The notes: a model not told the origin generated them from the letters alone. 64,000 nt of DNA from Aspidapion aeneum (GCA_963576565.1 OY755047.1:35555851-35619850); one strand, 5' to 3'. Shown: positions 1 through 11,930, counted from the stretch's first letter. Made by a program: numbers and translations.

Positions 1-999
1 GAAGGATTTGTCATTAATTAAACCTCACTGACACATTGTTAAAAAGAAAATTTTATTTCCTACAATAAAGTATAAAACACATTTTTGTCAATTGAGCTTA
101 GTTTCTGAGAAAATTGGAAAACACTAACACAGTAACAAAATTTATTTGTTTGGTGATTTGTAAAAATTGATTTAAGTTGCACAAGCCTGTGAAGTTTTAA
201 TCTGAAGATAAATCTTACACTATTGTACACGTTTAAAAGGAAATTTTATTGTCTTCAATCGACTATAGGTCACAATTTTTGATAGAGAGCTTGGTTTTTA
301 AGATAATCGGGTAAAACCTATATGGTTTCTTTAATTTTTTTATATTTTCTTAATAAACGGTCGCGGCTGGAGAGTTTGTCATTAGCCTGACCCCACTGAC
401 TAACACATTGTTAAAAAGGAAATTTTATGGTCTACAATAAAGATTAGTACATTATCCGTAAGCTTGGTTTTTAAGAAAATTTGAAAAAATTTCAGGATTT
501 GGGGAGTCTGGGGGGTTTTGGGGGATTTGCAGCTAAAATTTTAAAAACTAATATAATTTTACTTTTAAATGAGATTTTACACATTTTCAATTCATTTCTA
601 TGTCATTGTGTCTTTAGGGCGTCAACTTAGTTACATTTTAAGAAATTCGAACACGACTATATAAGGAGGGGGGATAAAAAAAAAACCGACCAAAAACTTG
701 CCTGGCAACATCCAAATCGTTAGTCTGTGACCTATTCTCAGCTAGGATCCATTGTCAAACTGCGGCAGTGGCGTATATAGAAAAAAGTTTCGGGGTGGGC
801 CCGAGACAGTTTTGGGGGGGGCCGAGACCTCAGGAGGCTGTATTTTATGTTTGTATTCATGAAATATGTGGAAAATATCCAAAAAAATCTTAGCTTCGGG
901 GGGGGGGGGGGGGGTGGGCCCCCCAGCCCCCCCATATATACGCCACTGAACTGCGGTCCTCATATTTTGCATACTCAACTACCTCTAGCACCTGCACTA
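1..999. repeat. Foldback-like element, one arm, truncated by window start
   Basis: This arm matches the right arm of the larger element at 52388-56635. Both carry degenerate units with the phrases 'gagtttgtcatta', 'ctacaataaag' and 'gcttagtttttgag', followed by the same terminal block (ctgtgacc...ccattgtcaaactgcgg...catactcaactacc...cctgcacta). The end at about 999 is set by that shared terminus. The rest of the element lies to the left of the window. A hAT MITE has inserted into it. No coding potential is seen; short ORFs here come from a G-run. Confidence 0.6.
766..948. mobile_element. hAT-type MITE (183 bp) with 8-bp target duplication
   Basis: The element starts CAGTGGCGTATATAG and ends with its near inverse CATATATACGCCACTG. 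It is flanked on both sides by the 8-bp direct repeat aactgcgg (758-765 and 949-956). CAGTGGCG termini with 8-bp duplications are typical of hAT non-autonomous elements. The interior has a long G-run and no ORF of its own. The empty site is visible in the related foldback copy near 56090 (caaactgcggtcct). Confidence 0.85.
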
Positions 1000-1526
1000 T
1001 ATTGTAAAAACTTTCGTCGATTGATATTCACTTTCAAAAATAACAATAACAACGTTGTTTGATAATGTCCATTAAACAACGATAACAATAATAATAGAAA
1101 TCACCTGTGTCCACGTACGGTAATAAACCTTCGGTAGTCGTTTTGATGACAAACAAATTGTTTTTTATTGAAACAAATATAAAATATACATCTATATAAG
1201 ACCTATATATACAGAAAAATGTTCGTTCTATAACGTTTATTTAAAAAAAGTAAAAATTCAGTTATTTTATTTTTCTAAAAAAAACGAAGCAAAATTTTGA
1301 AAAATATAATAGAAAGTTATTTTATTGCGGGTATTTACTGATTTATTTGCCATTTTTTGCAACCCTCTACGACTATTTTTAAGAAAGATACATCGTTTTA
1401 AAAAGTATCATGCAAAAGAAAGTGGTGGGGGACATATCAAAACCTGATCTATGGAGTGCCCTTAACAAACTTGGCTTATCGGCAAAAAGTTGGCACGACT
1501 TGCATACGAAACCCCCTTTTAGGCCG
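1000..1526. other. Unassigned AT-rich sequence
   Basis: I see no gene, repeat family or RNA here. The sequence is AT-rich with short A and T runs. Confidence 0.5.
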
Positions 1527-2410
1527 ATTTGTCCATAGACTACAAGTCGCGGAAGCGATTTTCATCAAATTTTTAGGTAAAATAGTGTTCGACACTCTAA
1601 CGAGCTGATTAGATTTTGCGCAAAATCAATAAGTTAACGCCAGCTTTTTGACAAGTAAAAAATTTTAAAAATGCTAACTTTTTAACTGTGCATCGTATCA
1701 ATATGCTGTATAGTAAACTGCATTTTGCTCAATAATTTTCAAAAACCTCGTAAGAGCTTTAGTTTCTGAGATATTTACAAAAAACTGTTTTCAAGGCTGA
1801 TATATCATGGCTTCACTTGACGTGTGCTTATGGGCTAGCTAGGAAGGTATCCGTCATGGATCCATTTATTACCTTCCTAGCCCGCGTAGCAATGGCTAGA
1901 GAAGATATTAGTTTCGACGAAAATTTTTTTCGGATAACGCCGAAAATGTGTTGTTTGGGTCTATTTTGACCCATCTTAGCAATATCATCGTGATGTCTGT
2001 CTGTGTGTGTATGTGTGTGTGTATATTATTTCTGTCCGTAACACGATAGCTTTTAAGCCGCGGAACCGATTTTCATAAAATGTTCAGGTAAAATAGTGTT
2101 CGACACTCTAACGAGCTGATTAGATTTTGGGCAAAATCCATTAATGACAGTTTTTTAACAAGTAAAAAATGTAAAAAATGCTAACATTTTAAGGGAGCAT
2201 CGTATCAATATGCGGTTTCGGTTCGGTATAAAGTAGACTGCATTTTGCTTAATAATTTGTATAATAACCAAAAACCTCGTAAGAGCTTTAGTTTCCCAGA
2301 TATCTACAAAAAACTGTTTTCAAGGCTGATATATCATGGCTATCAGTGCTTATGGGCTAGCTAGGAAGGTATCAGATCCGTCATAGATCCATTTATTTTT
2401 TTATATTTTC
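1527..2410. repeat. MITE-like repeat family A, two tandem copies
   Basis: A truncated copy (about 1527-1870) is followed directly by a fuller copy (about 1871-2400). The full copy starts taccttcctagcccg and ends gggctagctaggaaggta, so its ends are roughly inverted repeats. It carries a short TG microsatellite and shared phrases such as 'gtgttcgacactctaacgagctgatt' (in parts) and 'caaaaaactgttttcaaggctgat'. Two more copies lie in the opposite orientation at 22225-22705 and 22893-23440. No protein is encoded, so it is non-autonomous. Confidence 0.65.
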
Positions 2411-2686
2411 TAAGCCAGATATTTTGTTAATCTTGTATAGTATATACAAGTATAAACAACATTACGTTTTTAATATTGCCCTTTATCGGTCATATCCTGT
2501 AAGTGCCTAATTGTGATCTTAGAGTTCATCCTGATGCGATTAATCATTCCGAATGACATGATCGGCCCTTGCTTGTAGCCGATGGGGTGTCTAATTAATT
2601 GCTAATAGGGAAGGGACGATATATCATCCACAAACAACTTTTAGTAATAGAAAAATTCTTAAGTATGTACAGGGGGGGGGGCCTAC
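2411..2686. other. Unassigned flank of the BEL element
   Basis: No gene or repeat is recognised. A 10-base G run ends shortly before the LTR starts. Confidence 0.4.
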
Positions 2687-3071
2687 GAATTTCCTTCGAC
2701 AGGTCGCCGGTTTGGCTTTACAAGCACATTTAAAAATAATTATCGGTATTGACGATTGTAAATGGAAAGTTACGATACATATGGAATTTTATATGAAAAG
2801 GCACCTACCTCGGACTCTCTTGCGGCTCCAGTCAACGTTTAAACGTCCAGTTTTTCACCTCAAAATTCACTTTTTTGGGAACGTGATTTTTCTAGTGTCT
2901 TGTTGTGACGGTGGTTGTTTGCGCACTCATCGCGGCGCTGCTTGTCCTCGCACGTGTGCGGTGCCGTGAAAACCCATATGCATATGTAAGAGCGCGAAAA
3001 TTTAAATTATTTTAAACGCGCAGAAAAGGAAAAGAAAATGAAAAATAGGAAATTCATTGCTTGCACCAACA
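2687..3071 (-). repeat. 3' LTR of the BEL/Pao element
   Basis: This 385-bp block is repeated at 9392-9776 without indels. On the minus strand it starts TGTTGGTGCAAG, a usual LTR start. The other end reads ...GGAAATTC and lacks a clear CA. Two substitutions separate it from the 5' LTR, near 2740 (a/g) and 2768 (a/t). Confidence 0.92.
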
Positions 3072-3274
3072 TTTTCCGGCCGCCAAAACACGTGTGTTTT
3101 TACTTAGTTAAGAAAAGGAAAGGAAAAAAAATTAAATAATATTCGCCTATTAGCAATTAAACGATACAATTTAACATTAACCCAAATATGCATTAAATTA
3201 TGCATGTAAATTAAAATTAAAAGAAAAGAAAAAAATACTTAGAAAAAATTAAGAAAGAAAAAGAAAATTTTGCC

Positions 3275-6200
3275 TTATGCGTCGGGCATAGGCAAAGGAT
3301 ATAGTTTCACTACTGGTCGACGATATGTTCCTGTAGCTGTTTTAACGGTCACAACACGAATATGACCGTCTGAGCCAGGGTGTACGTCGACAATTCGCCC
3401 AACAGCCCATTGCAATGGCGGTTTTTGTTCATTCTTTACCACGACTAAAGTATTTAGTTTAATATTGTTAGAAGCCTCTGTCCATTTAGAACGCTGTTGC
3501 AAGGTGTTTAGGTACTCCAAGTTCCAGCGTTTCCAAAAATCGGACTGGAGCCGTTGCACCAGCTGCCAGCGGGACAGGGTGTTCAACTTGGAATCAGAAA
3601 AATCGGGTCCTGGTACGGAATTCAACGGTTCCAGGGTAAGAAAATGACCAGGGGTCAGTGGAAGAAAGTCATTCGGATCCATACTTTGGGCATACAGAGG
3701 CCGGCTGTTTAGTATGGATTCGACCTGACACAAAAAAGTAAAAAACTCTTCATAGGTTAACCGTTGCTCACCTATTACACGTTTTAAATTTGCCTTGGTG
3801 GATTTAACTCCTGCCTCGGCTAGTCCGTTTAGGTGCGGACTACCAGGACTTGAAAAATGCCAGGTAATTTTTAGACTGTGACATGCTTCCTGGGAGTACT
3901 GTTTGAGTAAACGATCAGCTCCCAAGAACGCGCTACCACAATCTGAGTAAATGTCAGAAATTCCTCCTCTTCTTGCCACAAATCTCTTAAAAGCCGCAAG
4001 AAAGGTAGGGGTGGAAATATCGGAGGTAAGTTCTAGGTGAACTGCCTTTGTTGCGGAGCAGACTAAGACAAGAATATAACCTTTGGATACCTTTGCACCT
4101 CGGTACTTTCCCATTGTAATTGGAAAGGGACCACAATAATCTATGGCAACATGTGAAAATGCTTTTACTTGAGAGATGCGTTGAGCAGGCAAGTTGCCCA
4201 TGATTTGTACGGAAGGTTTAGGATTTAATCGATAGCATAAAATGCAATGAGAAGTTATACTCTCGATTGCATAGCGAGGGGAAAGGATCCAAAATTGTTG
4301 TCTCAAGAGGTAATGCAACGTTTTTTGACCGGGATGACAGTACCTTTTGTGAGTGTACTCAATGACAAGTTGAGTAAGACGGTGAGAACGTGGTAAAAGT
4401 AAAGGGTGTTTTGCTGAATAAGAGAGTTCGGAAGAATGTGGTAATCGACCCCCCACTCTTAAGCAGCCTTGTGTATCTTGAAAAAGTGAAAGTTTACGAA
4501 ATTGTTTAGGAAGTAGCTTTGCGTGATTCAAACGTGAAATGAGATCAGCAAAGATGGAACGTTGAACATGCCGAACGAGAACAATAAGAGAATGTTGAAG
4601 TTCTACTTCGGTAATATTTTCGTTAGGATATTTAGATTTCTTTTCGGTAAGGCGAAAAATATAGGAAATTATGCGTTGAATTTTCTCTAGGGAAGAGTAA
4701 CGAGAAAGAAAAGTATCAAGCATGTGTGGTTCAACTGTGCATGTTTGAAATACTGATTTTCGTTCTTCCAGAATAACCTCGTTTTCCGGAGGGTCTGGAC
4801 AGCGAAAATCATCAGGCCAGCTCTCTTTTGGTAGCCTAAGAAAACAAGGACCTTCCCAATACAAGTCATGTTTGACAAGTTAATTAGGCATAAGACCGCG
4901 CGAAGCACAGTCGGCTGGATTTAGCGCTAATGGAATATATTTCCAGGCCGTGGGAGAAATGGTTTCTTGAATGTGACAGATACGGTTTGCCACAAACGTT
5001 TTAAACCTGTGAGGTGAAGCCGCCAACCAGCATAGAACCACTTGGGAATCACACCATGCACAGATTTGGTTGAAGTTAAGAATATCGGAATAAGTGTTTT
5101 GAATAAAGGAAATTAGGTCGCAAAGTAAAGTGGCACCAAGAAGCTCCAGTCGCGGAAGACTGACTGTTTTCACTGGTGCGACCTTAGATTTGGCCATTAC
5201 AAGAAAGGTATGGATTTCTCCGGAAACTGACTCCATTCTGAAATAGACCGTAGCCGCGTAACCTATCATAGAGGCGTCTGAAAAGCCGTAAAGTTCAATG
5301 CTACGTGGTTGATCAATGGAAAGGCGTCTAGGTAAATGAATATTTGAAAGATTTGGAAGTTCAGTTCGAAATTGATTCCAAACATTTACGATATGCGGAG
5401 GAGGCTGAGAATCCCAGTCCAGCTTCTCCTTCCACAGATCTTGCATGAGATGCTTAGCAAGTAGAGAAACGGGAGAACAGAAACCTAAGGGATCAAAAAT
5501 TTTCATGATTTGAGATAAGATACCTCGCTTGGTGCATGGTTTATCTTGTGGTACGACCAAGTAGGTAAACGAATCTGAGATAGGATTCCATTGGAGACCT
5601 AATATTTTTACAAAATTAGGTTCGGATTTGTCGAAACGAATGGACATTTGTGTTTCTGATTCTGAGAATGAGGAGAGAAGTTCCGGACTGTTGCTCGCCC
5701 ATTTTTTAAGTTCAAACCCTCCTAGGCGCAACAGGGAGATTAACTCCGACTGAAGTTCTTTGGCAGAGGCCACAGAATCCTGCCCAGTGAGCACGTCGTC
5801 GACGTAAATGTCTTTAAGAAGCACCTTGGAAGCATTAGGATACCTTTCAGACTCAAGTTTAGCTAGTTCTTGTATAGTACGAATAGCTAAGTAAGGTGAT
5901 GACTTAAGTCCATAAACAACTGTTCTTAAGGAGTAGGTTTGGACAAGATCATCCTCAGAAAATCTCCATAGAATATTTTGATAACGCATGTGCTCAGGAA
6001 TAATTAAAATCTATCGGAACCTTTTTACTATGTCAGTAACAAAGGCTACAGCATGAATTCGAAAATTAAGTAGAATTTCACGGACATCATTTTGCAGTTT
6101 AGGACCTGCGCACAACGTCTCGTTGAGTGAGACACCTCTGGGACTACGTTGAGACCCATCAAAGACCACTCTTATCTTCCCAGTGTTCCAGACACTGCGA

Positions 6201-8572
6201 TGAGGGATAAAGTAGGAATTATCCAAGGCATCTTTAGATATAGGCGTAGGAATAGGTATCATGTGACCAGTGTCTAAATAATCTTGCATAAAATCTTTGT
6301 AAGCTTGATAATTAGCTGAGTCTTTGAGAAGTCTAGCTTCCTGAAGCTTGAAACGTTTTAAAGCGATTGGATAGGTGTCACCCAACTGGGGTTCTAAGTT
6401 TATGAAAGGTAATGGAACGACGAATCTACCTGATTCGTTGCGTGAAACTGATTGTGAAAATAATTTTTCGCACATAATATCCTCAGGACTGTGATGAACC
6501 TTATGTGGAACCTGCTCTATCTTCCAGAAGCGCTCTAGGCAGATATCCAGAGATGGTTCGATGGAAGTGTAACAGCTTATGAGTGATTGTGGATTTTGTT
6601 GCTTTGAAGTTTCAACTTTAATAATCAGCACATAGCCAAAGATGCTATTAAAAGCACTAGGTTGTCCACGCTCTCCGTGGATAACTCCCTCTTGTAAGAG
6701 ATGCGGAAAAAGTTCACAACCTACTAGGACATCAATGGAACTTGGTATATGGAAGTTTTGATCAGAAAGTTTGATATTGCGAATGTGATTCCACTTGCTC
6801 GAGTCGACAGCGCAAGAAGGAATCTCTGTACAAAGTTTTGGAAGTACTAAAGCCTCAAAATCAAAGGTAGGTCCCGCTTGACCTTGAGGTTTGATAAGAC
6901 ATTTCGTCTTACCTTTGGTATTGGAAGATGTCATTTGATTTAAGCCTTGAATAGAAGTTGAAAAGAAGCTTTTCGAAAGACCTAAACGATTTAGACATTT
7001 TTCTGAAATAAAGTTTGCCTCTGAGGCAGAATCGAGTAAGATACGAACAGTTTGGTAATGTCCCCTTGAGTCTAACATGTCAGCTACAACGGTAGAAAGT
7101 AGAAAAGTGGAATTTTTGGAAATCATTGTCGCATGACAGTTTGTGGAATGGCTTCCTGACTTAGGGGTGCTATTGGAATTGGAAAGTGGAATATTAGCGT
7201 TCTCTGGAGGATATGAATTAACACTCACAGAGGGCGCTACTGGTTGTGGAACATGGAGAAGACTATGATGTCTGGCTCCACACGTGATGCAGTTGTAGGA
7301 GGAGGGGCAATTCACGGTCTGGTGAGCAAAATGTAAGCAATTTTGACATAGATTCACCTGCCGAACATAACCCATCCTTTCCTGTGGACTTTTGTTTTGA
7401 AATTCGATACATTTCGATAATGCGTGATTCGAAGAACATAGGTAACATTTTATTTTTGGATTAAAAGTTCTGTTCTGATTATTTTGTATTTGAGGGTTGC
7501 TGCGTTGATTGCTATTTTGTAAAGTATTTTGTTGATTTCTTGAATTTGAACTTTGATTTGAAATAGTTGTATTGAAAGCAGAAGGTGAATTAAAATTATT
7601 AAAACTGTTTCTCTGAAAACTGTTCTGTTGAGAATTACGCGTAGTTTGAGGTTGTCTAGGGGTTTGATTGACTACAGATTCGAGCGCAACGCAATGATTT
7701 TCTATAAACGTGTAAAGATCAGTGTAGGACGGAATTTCTGAATTGTTTTTCTCTCTACTATAGTAAAGTTCGAAATCAGTCCTCATCTTGACTTCAAGTT
7801 TTGAGAGCATCATGTTAAAAGTAAGAAAGTCCCATTCTTTTGTAGGAAAACCAAGCTCATTTAAGATGGCTAGATTCTCAGAAAATGTATCCAACATGGA
7901 ACGTAATTCTTTTCCAGAACTGGATTTAGTTGAAAGAAAGTTAATAGCATTCAAAGCGGTAGTAGCAATAATTCGTTTATTTTGATACCTCTTTACTAAG
8001 GTTTCATACGCAATGTGATAATTGCTATCTGCGAGGGGAATGGTTTTTACTAGAGAAAGGGCTTCATTCAGAACAGAACTCCGCAATTGTTGAAATTTCT
8101 CTATATCACTTAAATCAGAATTTTGATGTACCATGACTTTAAATAAGTCAAACCAGTGTTGCCAGCTTTTATAATTACCATCGAAAATTGGCAACCTTGG
8201 TTGTGGAAATGATCTTGTATTTGACCTCTGAACAATATTTTGTTGGCTAGGGTTGCCTACGTAATTGACAGGGTTGGCCCTAAAAAGGTCGTAGTAAATA
8301 CCCTTACATTCATAATAAAGGTTGTCAAAGTCTTTTCTAGTTTTATCCTGCTCGTCAAATGAAAGTTTAAACTCTTCCAGAGAGCCAATAATTTGGTTAT
8401 GAAAATTATAGAATTGAGCATGACATTATTCGACGTCTTCATATCTGGATTTAAACAAAAAGTGAAACGCTGTATCCGAGTTCGCTTTCAAAGTTACCTC
8501 GTGAGCTTCCGCCATTTGGTTGAAGCTCAAAAGCCTTTTGTCGCAAAGTTTTTTCTGTTTTTGCGTAGACAT
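3275..8572 (-). pseudogene. BEL/Pao Gag-Pol polyprotein, one frame with three stop codons
   Basis: The polyprotein would build retrotransposon particles and copy and integrate the element. From an ATG at 8572 a single frame of about 1,765 codons runs to 3275 with no frameshift. It is interrupted by TAA at 8426-8428, TAG at 6011-6013 and TAA at 4880-4882. In order I see a Gag region (DUF1759-like), zinc knuckles (CYLC..., then CQNCLHFAHQTVNC near residue 410), an A17-type aspartic protease (LLDSASEANFIS, near 513), reverse transcriptase with catalytic YVDD near 925, and an RNase H region with FSDAS. An HHCC integrase zinc finger follows near 1390, then the integrase core (AIDYCGPF, YSDCGSAF, AEAGVKS supply the D, D, E residues) and a DUF5641-like tail. 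Stop contexts suggest point changes of E, Q and E codons. Domain order is standard for BEL/Pao. Confidence 0.93.
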
Positions 8573-9391
8573 TTTTGTTTTTGAAAGTTAATTTGTTTTT
8601 AAAATTACCCAAAAAAAATGCTTAAAATATAGCTTAAAATATAACCCGAATTTTAGCAAAAATTAAACAATTTTATTATTTTAATTTTATTAACTTTTTT
8701 CGAAAATTTTGAAATGAAATGTTTGTAAGTTTGTCTGTATGTTATTATTTGAACATACCCTTTAAAAAAAACTTTTATGTCTCACCAAGGATTGAACCCC
8801 TTACCTCTCGATTCCAAATCGCACACTCTGTGCATACGACTAGCGGTCCTGTTTGAAAGTTTTTAAGAAAATCGGTATTCGAAGAAACAACGAGCGCACA
8901 ACGTGAGACCCACGTCACTATTCAAGCGGGATGACCCTGGTGACGGCGACACTTGCACCTGCGCGTTAACGCGACACCTGTAAAATCGATAATTAAAGGA
9001 AAGTAGATGGAAGAACCGCCTTAAAATTTCACTTTCGGCGTATTGACGCAACTTTTACTGAAAATGTAATGAACAAAGCGATCAACTTTGATGAACTAGT
9101 AAACTATACAAAATATGTGCACTGGCTATAGCTATTTTTGAACGGTAATAAACACTCCGATCAACTTTGAAGGAACATATCACCAACAGGTCGTAAATCA
9201 ATATGGTCTGTTTGATTTATTACTGATTGTAGAAATAATTGAAATTGAAATTGGAAATAAATTTTGAAAATATATAGAAATTTGGAATTTTTGTAGAAAA
9301 TTGCTGAACCACAGGAGTCTAGTTAGTTTGAAAAACTATTAATTTGGAGAGAAGGGCCATTAAATGTGCGTGCAAGTACTGAAAAATAATG
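8573..9391 (-). other. 5' leader of the BEL/Pao element
   Basis: This is the untranslated segment between the 5' LTR and the gag start. It contains a tRNA-like patch (listed separately). I could not find a convincing primer-binding site next to the LTR: the minus-strand sequence just after the LTR reads cattatttttcag, not TGG. Confidence 0.6.
8777..8857 (-). tRNA. tRNA-like (proline-type) relic in the retrotransposon leader
   Basis: On the minus strand a D-arm-like stretch (ctagtcgtatgcacagag) precedes an anticodon-arm-like stretch gcgaTTTGGAAtcga, whose 7-nt loop would present TGG. A short variable segment and ggGGTTCAATCC follow, a B-box-like T arm one base short. The acceptor stem is not convincing and several pairs are missing. 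I read it as a degenerate tRNA or tRNA-derived fragment, not a working gene. Confidence 0.3.
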
Positions 9392-9776
9392 GAATTTCCT
9401 TCGACAGGTCGCCGGTTTGGCTTTACAAGCACATTTAAAAATAATTGTCGGTATTGACGATTGTAAATGGAATGTTACGATACATATGGAATTTTATATG
9501 AAAAGGCACCTACCTCGGACTCTCTTGCGGCTCCAGTCAACGTTTAAACGTCCAGTTTTTCACCTCAAAATTCACTTTTTTGGGAACGTGATTTTTCTAG
9601 TGTCTTGTTGTGACGGTGGTTGTTTGCGCACTCATCGCGGCGCTGCTTGTCCTCGCACGTGTGCGGTGCCGTGAAAACCCATATGCATATGTAAGAGCGC
9701 GAAAATTTAAATTATTTTAAACGCGCAGAAAAGGAAAAGAAAATGAAAAATAGGAAATTCATTGCTTGCACCAACA
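9392..9776 (-). repeat. 5' LTR of the BEL/Pao element
   Basis: This is the direct-repeat partner of 2687-3071 and should hold the element's promoter. Its outer boundary (TGTTGGTG on the minus strand) is followed by atgtt, which does not match the flank of the other LTR. Confidence 0.92.
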
Positions 9777-10440
9777 ATGTTGTCTATCATTTTTACAGTC
9801 GCACTTGTGCTGTTTTTTAAGTATTGTTTTGTTTTTTCACATACCCATGGTATTTTGTAGATTAGAATGCTCCTTTTATCTGGTGGAATTTTCTCTTTTA
9901 ATTGAGTGAAGAAAATATTTGTGGTTTTTGGAGGGAAAAAGCTAACTTAGTATCGGTTTGTTTAAAGCAAAAATCAATTTTTCCAGATAAGTTTTCTACA
10001 TATGATAATTTGAAATATTTAAGTTGTTTTTTTTTGTTTTTGTAGGTTGCTTTTACATGTTATTTGTAATGTTTCTGTTAATGAAATTGGTCGGATAAGT
10101 GTTATTTTTTTAAAAGATTTTTTACTTTCTTAATATTTTATTCATAAATTTGGGGGCTAAGTTTTATAGCTTTGTGTAAAAGGCCACTGATTATACCATT
10201 TTTATTAGAGGCACGATGATTAGAATAATAATTAAGCAATCTACTTGAGCTGGTGGGCTTAGAACACCAATTTGACAGATTTTAGTGATACAACTGGGTG
10301 TCTAAAAAACTGGTGAAACCGGTGTCCAAACATGTTTACCATTATTTTCTATTTCCATTGTGAATTGTAGAAATTGGTGGAAGTTATTAAAGGTTGCTAA
10401 TAATAATTAATATAAGTGGTCTCTTTGTGCCGCAAGCACA
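9777..10440. other. Unassigned AT-rich sequence
   Basis: T-rich and A-rich stretches with no ORF or recognised repeat separate the BEL element from the P-like element. Confidence 0.5.
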
Positions 10441-10652
10441 GTATCATCACGGATCACCTAACAAACAGATAGGGAACTCAGGTGGTGGGGGGTGCTACGC
10501 GCATCTTTCACGCAGCCTGCCATGTTGGGGTCAACCACTCCAGAGGCGCATTCTGTATTTCAATATTTTTTAGACTTTTAGTACGTGTTGAGCATTAGTG
10601 GTGTGCAGATGTGATTTTTGTATTTGATATATGGTATTTTTGATTTTAAACA

Positions 10653-10838
10653 ATGGGAACGGTTTGTGCCGCAAGAGACTGTAAATCCACGCGACGGTAT
10701 ACTCTTAATCGAAGTAATTTTCGATTTCCCCAGAATCCTATAAGGCAAACTTATACATTATTTTATCTTTCGATTTTTTTAAAACTTTTGGCCATATCCT
10801 ATACAAGGTGTTCAATAATTAAATGTCCTATGAGATGA
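10653..10838 (+). pseudogene. THAP-domain-like first exon (fragment)
   Basis: The reading frame begins MGTVCAARDCKSTRR and continues through NFRFPQNPIRQ. A Cys-x4-Cys pair followed by FRFP matches the start of a THAP zinc finger (C2CH, DNA-binding). Only the first 35 or so residues look like THAP; afterwards the frame turns into AT-rich non-coding sequence and stops. It sits 180 bp inside the left TIR of the P-like element, which is where a transposase start belongs. A similar, more damaged start is found at 26016. THAP domains also occur in host genes and ISL2EU elements, so the exact parent is uncertain. Confidence 0.5.
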
Positions 10839-11128
10839 ATCTGTAAATGATTTAAGTACAAAGAGTTCTTAAGGACATATAGATCTGCAACCCCTTTGAT
10901 TTTGTTTTTTTATTTTTTTTATACTTTTGCAGGATTTGTTATGTTTATCTCAAATTTAAAAATACGCTGCCATTAGATCCTAAAAAACAAGATATAAACT
11001 ATGGTTTGTTTAGAAAGTTTTTGGTGTTTTGTATGAAACAGCGGCATAAGCTCAGTTTGTAGAAAAGGGAAATTTGTAGATTGGTATTTTGATCCTTAAA
11101 TTAAGCAGAGGTTCACAAATTAAAAGGG

Positions 11129-11930
11129 TAGGGGACAATTCGCCGCAGCCGATTAACCGCGGCTGATTCGCCGCTGATTGGCCACGGCTCGTTTTGCCAC
11201 GGGGACATTTCGCCGCCAATCGAATTGCCACGGGACAATTCGCCGCGGGAACAATTTGATGCGAAATTTTTGTTTTATGATATTACCATTGTTTTATTTA
11301 CCTTGACGTTATATAATATTTTTTTATAAAAATAATCTTTTCAAACTTTCCAACTATTTATTTGGTGGTAACTGTACAATCCAGCATTTTTTAATTGGAA
11401 AAAATAAATAAAATGACGAATGTAGAATGTAGAATGCGGTTTTTGCCATTTATGAACCGATATGCATCAAACTAGAAACTTTAGGATCTTTCAGGGCGCT
11501 GATTATTATTTTTAACTTAAACTAAAAGAAATCAAAATGGGACCCGACCTAAAACACCCAAACTTTTGAATTTGATTCATATCGGTTCAAAAATGAAAAA
11601 ATCCGCCATGTATCGCCATTTTGATTTTTTAAAATTTAAGTTAAAAATAATGATCAGCGACCTTAAAAATCTTATCAGTCCGAGTTAGAAACTCCGTCCA
11701 TAAACGGAAAAATCCGCCATTTTGATTCCGCCATTTTATTTATTTTCCTAATAAAAAAAATGTTGGAAAGGTTTAAAAAAAGTTATAATCAAACAAATAT
11801 ATATGAAGTCAAGCTAAATACAACTGTTTAAATTCCCAATGGTAACATCATAAAACAAAAAAATCTCACGGTGAATTGTCCCTGCGGCGAATTGGACCAC
11901 AGCGAAGTGGCCGCGGCGAATTGTCCCCTA
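11129..11930. mobile_element. Palindromic (foldback-type) MITE nested in the P-like element
   Basis: The ends read taggggacaattcgccgc and, inverted, gcggcgaattgtccccta. The two halves are imperfect inverted copies over most of about 800 bp; both contain matching phrases such as 'gaaccgatatg', 'aaaatcgcattt'-like blocks and 'acttaaattttaaa'-like blocks. The outer 110 bp of the left arm repeats a GGCGAATTGTCCC-like motif several times in varied form. There is no ORF. I could not define a target duplication with confidence. Confidence 0.65.

Larger units (their letters stand above)
2687..9776 (-). mobile_element. BEL/Pao LTR retrotransposon, 7.1 kb, nearly complete
   Basis: Two 385-bp direct repeats at a constant offset of 6705 bp enclose a minus-strand gag-pol region with Pao-type protease, reverse transcriptase, RNase H and integrase. 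A purine-rich tract (ggcggccggaaaa, minus strand) lies directly beside the start of the 3' LTR, as expected of a polypurine tract. The LTRs differ at only two positions that I can see, so the insertion is recent. No target duplication is visible: the five flanking bases are cctac on one side and atgtt on the other. The coding frame has three in-frame stops, so this copy is probably not autonomous. Confidence 0.93.

Noticed and set aside
738..1062. Proline- or glycine-rich ORFs
   Set aside because: They come from the G-run inside the hAT MITE.
2712..2969. 85-codon ORF, repeated at 9417-9674
   Set aside because: It lies inside both LTRs of the BEL element and is duplicated only because the LTR is; no domain and no reason to think it is translated.
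4880..6013. Stop-codon reassignment or programmed readthrough in the BEL frame
   Set aside because: The stops are of two types at scattered ordinary positions with no stimulatory structure seen; point mutation is the simpler reading.
9346..9359. Candidate primer-binding site (minus strand tggcccttctctcc)
   Set aside because: It lies more than 30 bases from the LTR and does not match the 3' end of a tRNA I recognise.
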